The notes under the pieces are model-generated. The model did no database searches and was not told the DNA's origin. It saw nothing but the letters and a program-made list of their open reading frames with translations. A DNA stretch of 64,000 bases, from NCBI GenBank assembly GCA_017474455.1, contig JAFVHP010000024.1:1-64000 (forward strand). The letters are read 5' to 3'. Both the position numbers and the translations under genes were made by a program. Of the stretch, positions 7,753 to 16,349 are shown in pieces (position 1 is the first letter of the stretch; every line of letters begins with the position of its first letter). Source of the stretch: Lachnospiraceae bacterium. Its GTDB lineage: Bacteria; Bacillota; Clostridia; Lachnospirales; Lachnospiraceae.

Positions 7753-7795
7753 GGGCAGTCAGCGGACTGCCCATGCAATCCCTGCCTCTATTATA
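7753..7795 (-). promoter_or_regulatory. Promoter and leader hairpin of the deglycosidase-like operon
   Basis: The minus strand has a perfect TATAAT at 7790-7795, about 73 bases before the start codon; the -35 is not recognisable. A perfect 8-bp hairpin (GGGCAGTC/GACTGCCC, 4-base loop) occupies 7753-7772 in the leader and could be an operator or an mRNA-stabilising element. Confidence 0.6.
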
Positions 7796-8531
7796 CAGGA
7801 CGGCCGGGGCGGGAGAGAAGAGATGAATCGGTTATTTTACGCAGGCGTGTATACATTGTGCCGTTTGCGGTGTACGGCTCCGGTATGCTGCAGGAGTGCC
7901 GGAACGATTGAGGCGTCCGGAGCGCCAGGAGCGCTGTACGCGGGCAGAGGTACATATTGATCTGTTGTTTGGCCCAATCCGGTCGGTACCGGTTTTGACT
8001 GTATAAGCGGAATACACATATGGTCATGAGATCTCCATAAGACCGGTCTGTACAGGATTTTCAACAAACCGGCGGAATACATATTGATATATATGTCAAA
8101 GCGTTTACATAGGTATTTAAAGAAAGCGGTGCACCGGTCATGTACAGATCATATTTTGAAAGATTTCTTTTAAGTATGTGTCCGCTGCATGCCGGATGAA
8201 AGAATCTCACCGATCAGATTTGAAAACCATATGAATCAGTATATATCAGCAGCGATGCGGGAGTTTTTGCTGTACATACGATCTGGAAATATTGCAGATA
8301 TTGGTATGTGATCATCAGTTTCGTGTAATGATGCATACGGACTGAACGGGACATCAGGCAAAAATAATATGCTTGTGCCTCAGAAGGGAATGGGAGAAAG
8401 AGGATCGGTCTTAAGGTTAACAGACAGTTCCGTAAAGCATCAAAAGTCCTTCTGCCGCCATCTCCTGAGTATACATATAGCGCCTTAAACAAGCATAAAG
8501 TAAAAAATAAAAATAATTATGTAAAAGATAC
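7796..8531. other. Gene-poor, AT-richer spacer with repeated TACATATTGA motif
   Basis: No convincing gene: short minus-strand frames lack ribosome sites and resemble nothing. Two exact copies of TACATATTGA lie at 7951-7960 and 8078-8087, the same motif seen in the spacers at 35.3-35.8 kb and 43.7-44.4 kb. Base composition is more AT-rich than the flanking genes. Confidence 0.6.
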
Positions 8532-8561
8532 TTGACATAATTCTATAATAGTGGCATTATA
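8532..8561 (+). promoter_or_regulatory. Promoter with overlapping inverted repeat before the membrane protein/XRE pair
   Basis: A perfect -35 TTGACA (8532-8537), 17-base spacer and -10 CATTAT (8555-8560). An inverted repeat TATAAT-N6-ATTATA (8544-8561) covers the spacer and -10, a good place for the XRE repressor encoded in the operon to bind. About 100 bases separate it from the start codon. Confidence 0.65.
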
Positions 8562-8658
8562 CACTCATGGAGATGATCAACTGTCAAAGCCGGCACAGCA
8601 AAATCATTAAGACAAAAGATACAGTATTCAGTATTTCAGAATATATGGGAGGTCAGTT

Positions 8659-9192
8659 ATGAACATTTTTGCATTATCAGGCGTCGCAGTCGGGATGATG
8701 GTCGGGGTGATCATTATCGTTGCATTATTCAAATTCGCGAATACGAACCGGGCGGTAAAGACAGAGTATGACGAGCGCCAGCTCGCGCTCCGCTACAAAG
8801 GATACAGGGTCGGTTTTTGGACCATGCTGGTCTATGAAGTGGTCATGATCGTTCTGGATATCGGCGGGATCCGGATCCCCGCGGAAGCGTTTGTCATCCA
8901 TTTCGGCGCAGTGGTCGCCGGCTGCCTGGGACTGAGCATCCACAGCATCTGGAATGATGTGTACTGGGGCCTAAACAACAACCGCAGGCGTTATCTGGTC
9001 GTCTTTGCCGTCCTGTTCCTGATCAACGCAGTGCCTGTCGTCAACGCGGTCTCGGAAGGGACAATGTTCAAAGACGGGAAGCTGTCGACAGCATCGATCA
9101 ATCTGATGGTCGCCATTCTGATCCTTGTGATCGGCGCAGTGCTCCTTATCAAGCAGTTGGCGGACAGAAAAGCAGAGGCAAATGAAGACTGA
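8659..9192 (+). CDS. Four-helix membrane protein of an XRE-paired family, function unknown
   Basis: 177 residues. I predict membrane helices at about residues 5-24, 52-71, 76-95, 113-133 and 148-165, with a cytosolic segment EYDERQLALRYKGYR after the first helix. The DERQ...RYKGY motif recurs in small Firmicutes membrane proteins that precede a tiny XRE regulator. A good GGAGG site lies before the ATG. The downstream XRE gene starts 36 bases after the stop. Biochemical role is unknown; the pairing suggests self-regulated expression or envelope sensing. Confidence 0.8.
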   Translation: MNIFALSGVAVGMMVGVIIIVALFKFANTNRAVKTEYDERQLALRYKGYRVGFWTMLVYEVVMIVLDIGGIRIPAEAFVIHFGAVVAGCLGLSIHSIWNDVYWGLNNNRRRYLVVFAVLFLINAVPVVNAVSEGTMFKDGKLSTASINLMVAILILVIGAVLLIKQLADRKAEANED

Positions 9193-9228
9193 AGACAGGG
9201 AAAAGATCCCGGAACGGAGGAGAAGATC

Positions 9229-9429
9229 ATGAAAAATCTGAGAATGAAATCAGCCCGTGCCGCAAAGGACCTGTCCCAGGATGACCTGGCCCGGATCTGC
9301 GGGGTATCGAGGCAGACGGTCAGCGCGATAGAAAAGGGCGACTACAATCCGACGATCAATCTGTGCATTGCGATCTGCAAGGCACTGGACAGAAAGCTGG
9401 ACGAACTGTTCTGGCCGGAAGACGAATGA
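9229..9429 (+). CDS. Small XRE-family transcriptional regulator
   Basis: 66 residues, essentially a single helix-turn-helix: KDLSQDDLARICGVSRQTVSAIEKG at residues 14-38 in two parts (helix 2 SQDDLARICG, recognition helix SRQTVSAIEKG), then a short tail ending LDELFWPEDE, as in the YgzD/Cro-like regulators that accompany small membrane proteins. A GGAGGAG site precedes the ATG. It probably represses its own operon through the inverted repeat at 8544-8561. The start and stop are unambiguous. Confidence 0.92.
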   Translation: MKNLRMKSARAAKDLSQDDLARICGVSRQTVSAIEKGDYNPTINLCIAICKALDRKLDELFWPEDE

Positions 9430-9447
9430 TCCCGCAGGAAACTGTGC

Positions 9448-9481
9448 GGCAGGGTCTGTGCCACGGGGCACGGGCCCTGCC
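9448..9481 (+). terminator. Hairpin after the XRE gene
   Basis: A 15-bp stem with G-T pairs (GGCAGGGTCTGTGCC/GGCACGGGCCCTGCC, 4-base loop), followed by GTTTCCC. The T-run is short, so termination may be partial and allow read-through into nagA. Confidence 0.6.
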
Positions 9482-9514
9482 GTTTCCCGGTAAAAGCTAA
9501 AAAAAGGAGCTGGT

Positions 9515-10675
9515 ATGAAGCTGGATGATATCGTTTATTACGGACATGACGGAAGATTTCACAGGGGCAGAATAGAAGCGGAAAAAGGCAGGTTCATGAA
9601 GGTGACGGATGAAGGAGAGGCCGGAGGGACCGGAGAAGGCCTGTTTGCCATTCCCGGCATGATCGACCTGCACCTTCACGGCGCGGCAGGCTGCGATGTC
9701 TGCGACGCCACACAGGACGCGCTCCGGAAGATCGCGGAATATGAGGCCGTGAACGGCGTCTGCGCGATGGCGCCTGCGACCATGACACTGCCTGTGCCCG
9801 AACTGGAAAAGATACTGGCCAATGCCGCGGACTTCAGGGACGCGCAGCTTTCGTTGGATCCCGGTGAAGGCGCCTTTATGGCGGATCTTGCCGGCATCAA
9901 TATGGAAGGCCCCTTCATCAGCCAGAAGAGAAAAGGCGCGCAGAACGGTGAATATATAATCAGTATCAACACGGAGACGGCAAAAAGACTGATCGAAGCC
10001 GGCAGGGGGATCGTGAAATTCCTCGGGATCGCTCCGGAAGAAAATCCGGGATTCGAAGATTTTATCCGTGAAATGAAGGGGGAAGTGCATATTTCCCTCG
10101 CGCATACAGATACAGATTATGATACAGCCCTTCAGGCGTTTAAAGCCGGCGCGGACCACGTGGTGCATATGTTCAATGCCATGGCGCCGTTTCTGCACCG
10201 CTCGCCCGGCCTCATCGGCGCTGCAGCTTCCATGGCAGGGCTGGACATCGAGATCATATGCGACGGGATACACGTCCACCCGGCTGCGGTAAGAGCTGCT
10301 TTCAATATGATGAAAGATAATCATATGATCCTGATCAGCGACAGCATGCGGGCAGCCGGCCTGCCGGACGGTGTATATACACTGGGCGGGACCAGAGTAA
10401 AGGTGACCGGAAAGAGGGCGGCGATGCTTTCGGATCCCTCCGTACTGGCCGGTTCGGTATCGAACCTGCACGATATGCTCCGGACAGCCGTCCTGGAAGC
10501 AGGCATCCCTGTCGCCGACGCGGTACGGGCCGTGACGGAGAATCCCGCGAAGAGCCTTGGGATCTACGCCGATCTCGGTTCGATCGAAGAAGGAAAGAAA
10601 GCGGACATTGTGATTTTGGACAAGAACCTGGAGATCCGCGGAGTGATGAAAGACGGTGTATGGATCCGCGAATAA
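9515..10675 (+). CDS. nagA: N-acetylglucosamine-6-phosphate deacetylase
   Basis: 386 residues, full length for NagA. The amidohydrolase barrel shows the metal motif DLHLHG (residues 51-56), the NMEGPFI block carrying the bridging glutamate, AHTDTDYD, HMFNAM and the catalytic aspartate in ISDSMRAAG. It removes acetate from GlcNAc-6-phosphate in the cytoplasm, giving glucosamine-6-phosphate for glycolysis or wall synthesis. AAAAGGAG precedes the ATG. No nagB or nagE is adjacent, so it stands as a single gene, possibly sharing read-through from the XRE operon. Confidence 0.96.
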   Translation: MKLDDIVYYGHDGRFHRGRIEAEKGRFMKVTDEGEAGGTGEGLFAIPGMIDLHLHGAAGCDVCDATQDALRKIAEYEAVNGVCAMAPATMTLPVPELEKILANAADFRDAQLSLDPGEGAFMADLAGINMEGPFISQKRKGAQNGEYIISINTETAKRLIEAGRGIVKFLGIAPEENPGFEDFIREMKGEVHISLAHTDTDYDTALQAFKAGADHVVHMFNAMAPFLHRSPGLIGAAASMAGLDIEIICDGIHVHPAAVRAAFNMMKDNHMILISDSMRAAGLPDGVYTLGGTRVKVTGKRAAMLSDPSVLAGSVSNLHDMLRTAVLEAGIPVADAVRAVTENPAKSLGIYADLGSIEEGKKADIVILDKNLEIRGVMKDGVWIRE

Positions 10676-10696
10676 TCATTCAATTCAAATGAATAA

Positions 10697-10705
10697 TGCT
10701 ATAAT
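10697..10705 (+). promoter_or_regulatory. Extended -10 promoter of the secreted esterase gene
   Basis: TGCTATAAT is a perfect extended -10; the -35 region is weak (TTCAAT-like). A hairpin with 6-bp arms (GCAGGC/GCCTGC, 10718-10738) follows in the leader before the ribosome site. Confidence 0.7.
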
Positions 10706-10770
10706 AATTCATATACAGCAGGCCTTTCCAGAGCCTGCCGGTACATTGGAGTATTCAGAAGGAGGCAGTT

Positions 10771-12477
10771 ATGAAACGAAAATTAGCAGCAGCAATTCTG
10801 GCCGGAATGTTTGCAGCATTTTCCGTGTCAGGCACAGTCCTCGCGGCTGAAGCGATCCCAACCAGTACTATCAATGTCGAGACACCTTCGGAGAGCGTCA
10901 GCGGGGAAGTGTATGTAGAGAAACTTTCGAACGGTGCAAAGGCCTATGTTTATGTACCGGACAATGAACTTTACGGTGTGCGCGCCACCGCGGCGCCCAT
11001 ACTGGTCGTATTCGGCAATGAAGCCTACACGTCCGAGACGGCAAAGCAGACCGCGGAGGAATCCGGCCTTGCCGCGATCGCGGACATGGAGCAAGGCGCG
11101 GTCGTATTCGTCAACCCGATAGGACAGGAATGGGCAGAGGAAGACGGGACGAGCCTTGAAGCGGCCAAGAACCTCTTCTCCGACAGCACGAACAACGCTG
11201 TCCATGCCAGCAATTTCCTGGTCAACGGAAAGAGTGAGGACGCCGCGTTCGCGGGTGTGTATCAGAGATTGTATGTCTTTGCGGAAGGCGCAGGCGCTGA
11301 TTTTGTATATTCTGTCCTGTCCAAGGGCGTTGACGGCAGCGGCCAGTTCTTCGGACCCGCGACCTTCAAGCCGCAGGCGGCATTTCTGATGAATCCCGCC
11401 AGCACGGAAGAGATCGACCTGACCGAGACACCCGAAGATAAAGAATACCGTGAGATCCCCGTTGTCATCGTAAACGGCACCGACGAGATCATCGCGGCCT
11501 ATACGGCACTGAACGCACATGCACCGACCGTCACCATGGAGAGTGAAACGGCGGAAGGATTTGACGCGGAAGTCCTGCTGAAAGCCTATGACGACGTGAT
11601 CGAGCACAACATCGCCCGCGTGCAGTCAAGCGTAGGCCTCGATTACTGCAAGACGACTGTCATGTACCTGCCCGGCAACGACGAACTGGGCCTGACAGAG
11701 GAAAAGAAAGAATATACCTATGACGACGGCGCGTCTCTTGTCTATTACCAGTGGACCTGCGGCGAAGAAGGCGCCCCGCTGTTTGCCCTGTTCCACGGCT
11801 CGGGAAGCTGCGCCGAGAACATCGCATGGACAAGCGGCCTGGTATCCCTGGCGGCAGAAAAGGGCTTTAACCTTATTTCCTTTGAGAACTATTCCAACGC
11901 GGACCTGGATGACGACAAGATCATGGAAGCGATCGACGCGGCCATCGAAGAGACCGGTTCCGACGCGGGACGTCTCTATGTCGGCGGTTTCTCCATGGGC
12001 AGCGTGAAGACCTGGGCGCTTGCCTCCAAGTATTCAGACAGGATCGCCGGCGCGCTGGGCATGAACGGCTTCAATTCCGGTATGGCCGAAGAAGGATTTG
12101 CCGGCCCGGTGCCGTTCTTCTGCTATGGCGGCAAGGAATCCTATCTTGCCGGATTCTTCGAATTCCCGAGCGCGGATAATTACACGCAGGAAGCTGCCCT
12201 GTTCAAGGCAAACGGCGTCGCAGAAGACTTTGAGTTCGATCCCGAATATCTCTGGGGCATGGAACCGGTCAACATCGACATTGAAGAGGCGGAAGAATAT
12301 CCGGATCTTGCGATCGAATTCAGCGAGTTCGCGAGCGAAGACGGAAATATCTACACCATGTTCGCATGCGCGTCCTCAGCCGGTCACGAACCTGTTCCGA
12401 CAGCGGTCAGGGCAGGCTGGAACTTCATCAGCATCTATGCTAGGGATGCCGAAGGCAATATCGTGAAGGCGGAATAA
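10771..12477 (+). CDS. Secreted alpha/beta hydrolase (esterase)
   Basis: 568 residues with a Sec signal peptide (KRK, hydrophobic core, VLAAEA; cleavage near residue 28). The last half is an alpha/beta-hydrolase domain: an oxyanion FHGSGS block, then the nucleophile elbow GGFSMGS with Ser408, and a late His in the SSAGHEP segment. The first half resembles a second, weaker hydrolase-like domain lacking an obvious nucleophile elbow. The protein is acidic and secreted, consistent with an extracellular esterase of the PHB-depolymerase/feruloyl-esterase type. Substrate is unknown. It is monocistronic, with its own extended -10 promoter and a strong terminator. Confidence 0.85.
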   Translation: MKRKLAAAILAGMFAAFSVSGTVLAAEAIPTSTINVETPSESVSGEVYVEKLSNGAKAYVYVPDNELYGVRATAAPILVVFGNEAYTSETAKQTAEESGLAAIADMEQGAVVFVNPIGQEWAEEDGTSLEAAKNLFSDSTNNAVHASNFLVNGKSEDAAFAGVYQRLYVFAEGAGADFVYSVLSKGVDGSGQFFGPATFKPQAAFLMNPASTEEIDLTETPEDKEYREIPVVIVNGTDEIIAAYTALNAHAPTVTMESETAEGFDAEVLLKAYDDVIEHNIARVQSSVGLDYCKTTVMYLPGNDELGLTEEKKEYTYDDGASLVYYQWTCGEEGAPLFALFHGSGSCAENIAWTSGLVSLAAEKGFNLISFENYSNADLDDDKIMEAIDAAIEETGSDAGRLYVGGFSMGSVKTWALASKYSDRIAGALGMNGFNSGMAEEGFAGPVPFFCYGGKESYLAGFFEFPSADNYTQEAALFKANGVAEDFEFDPEYLWGMEPVNIDIEEAEEYPDLAIEFSEFASEDGNIYTMFACASSAGHEPVPTAVRAGWNFISIYARDAEGNIVKAE

Positions 12478-12510
12478 GAACGGACAGCAGACAAACAGAC
12501 GGAATGACCA

Positions 12511-12543
12511 AACGGCCGCACCATTAAGGTGCGGCCGTTTTTT
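12511..12543 (+). terminator. Terminator of the secreted esterase gene
   Basis: A 12-bp perfect stem (AACGGCCGCACC/GGTGCGGCCGTT, 5-base loop) ending in six T. It lies between convergent genes and could also act weakly on the minus strand. Confidence 0.95.
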
Positions 12544-12590
12544 GTACGCAGAATATCAGGAAGCTCATGCAGCCGGAACAGGATCCGCGG

Positions 12591-13874
12591 TCACGGGTCC
12601 ATATCGACCCCCGCGCTTTCGTACAGCTCTTCCAGAGTACCGGACCATTTGCGGGAGGATGTACCCACAGGATCGTTTAAGAAGGTGAGAGCGTAGGAAA
12701 CAGTGGCGGCAGCTCCGCAGACGAAAGCTTCTTCGTCCAGGTCGAACTGCGCGCTGTGGTTTTCCGCGCCGCTCCCCAGTTCTTCATTCCGGATACCGAG
12801 AAGGGCAAAGACCCCGGGCCAGAGCTTCAGGGACATGCTGACAGTCTCCGAGACCATCCAGGGCTCGGTACCTGCAAGGGCATCGGGACCCAGTACGCCG
12901 GTGACGGCCTTCCTCGCCAGGTCCGCGCATTCGCCGTCGTTGATGACAGGGTAGCACGGGTCCGAGATATACACATCCGCGCGGCATCCGTAAGCCGCGG
13001 CTGTGCCGGCGATCATCTTCTCCATTTCCGCCTTGAAATGCATTGCGGTGTCCATGTCAAAATACCGGACGGTACCGGAAAATGTCAGATCGTCCGGTAT
13101 CACGTTGCCGGCAAAGCCGCTGTTGACGCTCCCCACGCTGAAAGTGACAGGCTCAAACGGGGAAGAACATTTCAGCCGCAGTTTTGACAGTCCGTCATAC
13201 AAAGCGGCGAAGCAGTCGACCGGGCTGTTGGCCAGATCCGGCCTTGCGCCGTGTCCGCCGCTGCCGGTCAGTGTGATCCTGAAACGGATCATGCCGGACA
13301 TGACCGCGCCGGAACGGATCAGGATCTGTCCGGTCTTCAGCGGGGCATAGGTATGCATCCCCCAGCAGGTATCCGGCTCGATCCGGTTGTCCCGCATATA
13401 TTTATGCAGGTAAGCCACGTTGAAATAGCCCTCTTCGCCCCGTTCGAACATCAGGATGATGCGGCCGCCGAACATGTCCCTGTGCGCCGACAGTATCCCG
13501 GCGGCGCCCAGCAGCATGGCCATATGGCCGTCGTGCCCGCACATGTGGGAAACGCCGCTGACAGAAGAGATGCAGGTCCGTTTCTGCTTAAGGTTGCACT
13601 CTGATTCGGGTATGGGCAGCGCATCGACGTCTGCCCGCAGAAGCACGACGGGAGATCCGGCAGGAGATCCGATGCTGTCCGCGGTGCCGTCGATAAAACC
13701 GAGGAGGCCGCCCTTTGGAACATCGACATGGCGGATCCCCATTTTGTCCAGTTCACCGGCAATATGCGCTATGGTATTGTCTTCCTTTCCGGACAGTTCA
13801 GGCCGGGTATGGAACCAGCGGCGCTGACTGACCATGTAGGGGAGCTGTTTACGGGCTTCCTGCAGAATTTCCAA
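12591..13874 (-). CDS. M20D-family amidohydrolase (N-acyl amino acid hydrolase-like)
   Basis: 427 residues. Motifs of M20D zinc amidohydrolases are present: an N-terminal HTRPELSGKE block, RADVDALPI, the metal loop MCGHDGHMAML, and MFERGEEGYFN carrying the catalytic Glu; the lid domain spans roughly residues 190-300 and a GSGAENHSAQFD block lies near the C-terminus. Such enzymes cleave N-acyl or N-acetyl amino acids and related amides in the cytoplasm. The start codon is TTG, chosen because AAAGGAG lies 7 bases upstream. No partner gene hints at the substrate. Confidence 0.88.
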   Translation of the reverse strand: MEILQEARKQLPYMVSQRRWFHTRPELSGKEDNTIAHIAGELDKMGIRHVDVPKGGLLGFIDGTADSIGSPAGSPVVLLRADVDALPIPESECNLKQKRTCISSVSGVSHMCGHDGHMAMLLGAAGILSAHRDMFGGRIILMFERGEEGYFNVAYLHKYMRDNRIEPDTCWGMHTYAPLKTGQILIRSGAVMSGMIRFRITLTGSGGHGARPDLANSPVDCFAALYDGLSKLRLKCSSPFEPVTFSVGSVNSGFAGNVIPDDLTFSGTVRYFDMDTAMHFKAEMEKMIAGTAAAYGCRADVYISDPCYPVINDGECADLARKAVTGVLGPDALAGTEPWMVSETVSMSLKLWPGVFALLGIRNEELGSGAENHSAQFDLDEEAFVCGAAATVSYALTFLNDPVGTSSRKWSGTLEELYESAGVDMDP

Positions 13875-13893
13875 GATCGTTCTCCTTTGTGAA

Positions 13894-13923
13894 AAGACCG
13901 CCGGCTTTAGACCAAGCCGGCGG
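13894..13923 (-). terminator. Terminator after the VOC-family gene
   Basis: A perfect 10-bp stem (CCGCCGGCTT/AAGCCGGCGG, 6-base loop) followed by TCTTTTC on the minus strand. It separates the VOC gene from the downstream amidohydrolase gene. Confidence 0.85.
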
Positions 13924-13956
13924 CCGCGTCAGTTCGTTAACGGAACAGGTCAGCTG

Positions 13957-14304
13957 TTACATGAACTGCACCTTTACGCCGGCAGGGTCTTTGATAAAGA
14001 AGAAGCTTACGCCGGGCCCGGGGCTGATCATGGGCGTGCAGTCATACCCGAGGGCAATGAGTTCTTCACGCTTCTTTTCAGGATCTTCGGATCTGAAGCC
14101 GACGGCAAGGTTTTCATTGCCCGCATCCTTGGCTTCGGTCTCGCCGATGATCTCGATCTCGGTCTCGCCTTCGCCGTTCGCGAGGAAGACCATCTGCCTT
14201 GCGGGTCTTCTGTCATTTACGATCTTAAGGCCGACGATTTCCTGATAAAACTTAAGCTCATCTTCAAAGCGGTCAGTGTGGATCGTTACATGCAGCATTT
14301 TCAT
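13957..14304 (-). CDS. VOC-family (glyoxalase/bleomycin-resistance fold) protein
   Basis: 115 residues spanning two beta-alpha-beta-beta-beta units, as in single-domain VOC proteins. His5 and the Glu cluster around GETEIEIIG (residues 46-54) could be metal ligands, while the last strand reads VKVQFM with Gln where many members have a metal-binding Glu. It may therefore bind metal incompletely. The start ATG has an AAGGAGG site. Function cannot be read from the fold; typical roles are lyase, dioxygenase or drug binding. It has its own terminator. Confidence 0.85.
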   Translation of the reverse strand: MKMLHVTIHTDRFEDELKFYQEIVGLKIVNDRRPARQMVFLANGEGETEIEIIGETEAKDAGNENLAVGFRSEDPEKKREELIALGYDCTPMISPGPGVSFFFIKDPAGVKVQFM

Positions 14305-14382
14305 AACCGTTTACCTCCTTGTGTTCAAACTTAGGATGCTTGACTTGTTATCAGTATACTTCATCGGGGCATATGCCGCCCG

Positions 14383-15258
14383 TTATTTCTCGATCCGGAT
14401 GGTATAGCTGTACTGCCGGCTTTCGCCCGGGATAAGGGCCTGGTCATATTCCCGTTCGGTTATATCGCCTGCAAATAAAGCTCTGTCCGCGCGGCCGAAC
14501 CACGGTTCGATGCAGACAAAGGGAGCGCCTTTCCCCGCGGGGGACCACAGGCCGTAGAGCGGCGCGTCGAACAGTACGGTCAGATAAGGCTTTTTGTCCG
14601 GCGTGCAGATGCTGACAGCCTTTGACTGCCCGTCTTCAATGATCAGTGCGTCTTTGTCGAACATATCCGCCGGGATCTTATAAAAGCCGTTTTCAGTTTC
14701 CAGGGTATAGACCTGGTCTTCCAGAAGGCCGCTGCCGTTCAGCAGGCGGTAGCGTACGGGCTCACCGCTGTCGAAAAGAAAGTAATGATCAGACTGCTCG
14801 CCGTCTGTCAGCGGGCAGTTGAAAGCCGGATGGCCGCCGATCTGGTAATGCAGGTCTTCAGAACCTGTATCCGTCACTTTCCAGATCGTCCTGATATCAC
14901 AGCCATCCAGTTCGTACCCGATCTCCAGCCTGAAATCATAAGGGTATTTCGCACGGGTCGCATCGTCCGAATCCAGCGTGAACCGGACAGAGGAATCTGT
15001 TTTTTCTGTCAGCACGAACTCCATGTCCCTCGCGAAACCATGCTGCCCCATGGGATAAGCCCTGCCCCCGATCAGCAGCTGTTTGTCCTTCAGGCTCCCT
15101 ACGATGGGGAAGAGGACCGGGGCGTGACGCTTCCAGTACTTTTCATCCGCCTGCCAGAGATATTCGGCGTCTGTCTGTTTTGAACGGATGCCGGTAAGCT
15201 CCGCGCCGGATGTACCGGCAGTGACAGTCAAATACTCATTTTCCAGTGTGTATTGCAT
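14383..15258 (-). CDS. Aldose 1-epimerase family protein (LacX-like)
   Basis: 291 residues of the galactose-mutarotase fold. The likely catalytic His sits in QIGGHPAFNCP near residue 148, and the base Glu in FVCIEPWFGRAD near residue 250. The shorter length and GHPAF motif fit the LacX/YihR-type subfamily rather than classical GalM. These proteins interconvert sugar anomers in the cytoplasm; the exact sugar is unknown. It follows the Nudix gene by 10 bases, forming a two-gene unit. Confidence 0.9.
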   Translation of the reverse strand: MQYTLENEYLTVTAGTSGAELTGIRSKQTDAEYLWQADEKYWKRHAPVLFPIVGSLKDKQLLIGGRAYPMGQHGFARDMEFVLTEKTDSSVRFTLDSDDATRAKYPYDFRLEIGYELDGCDIRTIWKVTDTGSEDLHYQIGGHPAFNCPLTDGEQSDHYFLFDSGEPVRYRLLNGSGLLEDQVYTLETENGFYKIPADMFDKDALIIEDGQSKAVSICTPDKKPYLTVLFDAPLYGLWSPAGKGAPFVCIEPWFGRADRALFAGDITEREYDQALIPGESRQYSYTIRIEK

Positions 15259-15268
15259 AATGACCTCC

Positions 15269-15823
15269 TTAATCCGGGATAAACCCTCTGTGCCTTAAGT
15301 AAAACGCCAGCGCGGTGCCCATGAAGGCATGGCTGAACCGGCTGTCGGCAAAAGAATCGATGACTTCACGGATCGGGATGAGCTGATAATTCAGAAGCTC
15401 GTCGTCGTCCAGGTGCTGCTCGCCGGTGGGGACAAGGTCTTCCGCCAGGAAACAGAAGAAATGGTTCTTGAACAGCGCCGGGTTCGAACTGACACGGCCG
15501 AGGCAGGTCAGCTTCCCCGCCTTGAAACCGGTCTCTTCGAACAGCTCCCTTGCCGCTGTTTCCGCCGGGTCTTCCCCTTCGTCGATGACCCCGCCCGGGA
15601 ATTCCGTCGTCAGGTTGTCCTCGCCGTGGCGCCATTGCCTGACCATGACGAAGGAACCCTTGTATTCGGCCACGATCACGACCCAGTCGGGGGCTTCCAC
15701 TGCCACATAATTTCCCGTTATGCCGGTGGCGGAGACTTCCTCCTGCTGCACGACGTCGAATACGGGAGTATGCAGGAGCTGTTCTTTTTTTATAGTCTTC
15801 CAGACGAGTTCCCTGTCGTTCAT
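15269..15823 (-). CDS. Nudix hydrolase (ADP-ribose pyrophosphatase-like)
   Basis: 184 residues with a complete Nudix box: Gly78, Glu84, Arg92-Glu93, Glu96-Glu97 and Gly99 match G-x5-E-x7-RE-U-xEE-x-GU. The EFPGGVID strand before the box and the MVRQWRHG segment are typical of ADP-sugar pyrophosphatases, which cleave ADP-ribose or similar nucleotide sugars. A few residues upstream of the box favour that subgroup, but substrate is not proven. It is first in a two-gene unit with the mutarotase-like gene. Confidence 0.92.
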   Translation of the reverse strand: MNDRELVWKTIKKEQLLHTPVFDVVQQEEVSATGITGNYVAVEAPDWVVIVAEYKGSFVMVRQWRHGEDNLTTEFPGGVIDEGEDPAETAARELFEETGFKAGKLTCLGRVSSNPALFKNHFFCFLAEDLVPTGEQHLDDDELLNYQLIPIREVIDSFADSRFSHAFMGTALAFYLRHRGFIPD

Positions 15824-15947
15824 TTGGTCACGGATTCCTTTCCCGGGAGAGGGGCAGACCTCAACCCGTCAGCAGGATCAGATATTTCTGTCCTGATTAT
15901 ACAACACGGGAGCGGGCAGGGGACTGTCCGGTCCTTTACAGGCGCAT

Positions 15948-15987
15948 AAAAAAGACCTGCCCCGGAATATCAACCGGAGCAGGCTCT
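15948..15987 (-). terminator. Terminator of the 63-codon lipoprotein gene
   Basis: An imperfect hairpin (AGACCTGC...CCGG/CCGG...GCAGGCTCT, 8-base loop) followed by six T on the minus strand, 38 bases past the small lipoprotein's stop. Confidence 0.8.
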
Positions 15988-16024
15988 TTCATTTTCAGAA
16001 TATATGCGGCGTGTCAGGACCGGA

Positions 16025-16216
16025 TCATTTGCCTTCAAGCCATGCGTTCAGCTGTTCTTCGGCGGCGCTAGCCTCGGCTTCAGCAGCTTCTTCCACAGCC
16101 GCGGGTGCAGGTGCAGCAGTCCCCGATGATGCTGTCCCCGCAGGCAGGCCGGCGCAGGCGCTGATGACCATGGCAAGCACTAAAAATAATGCAGTTAAGC
16201 GCAGTTTCTGTTTCAT
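16025..16216 (-). CDS. 63-residue lipoprotein, probable internally deleted solute-binding protein
   Basis: The first 21 residues form a lipoprotein signal (MKQKLR, hydrophobic core, lipobox ISAC with Cys21). A typical Ala/Pro/Glu linker follows, then the protein ends EEQLNAWLEGK. That tail closely matches the last residues of the large solute-binding protein encoded at 40778-42400 (QEQLNAYLGK). I infer that a substrate-binding protein lost its whole ligand-binding core by an in-frame deletion. Promoter, AAGGGGG site and terminator are intact, so a 40-residue lipopeptide may still be made. A genuine small lipoprotein is the alternative. Confidence 0.7.
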   Translation of the reverse strand: MKQKLRLTALFLVLAMVISACAGLPAGTASSGTAAPAPAAVEEAAEAEASAAEEQLNAWLEGK

Positions 16217-16277
16217 AAGTAACCCCCTTTTTCAGTTGCAGAAAAAACAGATAAAACCGGTAAATAAACATACAATA

Positions 16278-16283
16278 ATTATA
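16278..16283 (-). promoter_or_regulatory. -10 box of the small lipoprotein gene
   Basis: A perfect TATAAT on the minus strand 62 bases before the start codon; the -35 is poor. It lies in the divergent region shared with the GntR operon. Confidence 0.55.
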
Positions 16284-16349
16284 ATACTTACGGAGATTTT
16301 TGAAGAATAAAACAATAGCAAAACATGCAAAAACAGCGGGATCTTACTG

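Noticed and set aside
7837-8082. Small minus-strand frames in the 7.8-8.5 kb spacer
   Set aside because: No ribosome sites, no recognisable motifs and mutually overlapping frames; treated as non-coding.
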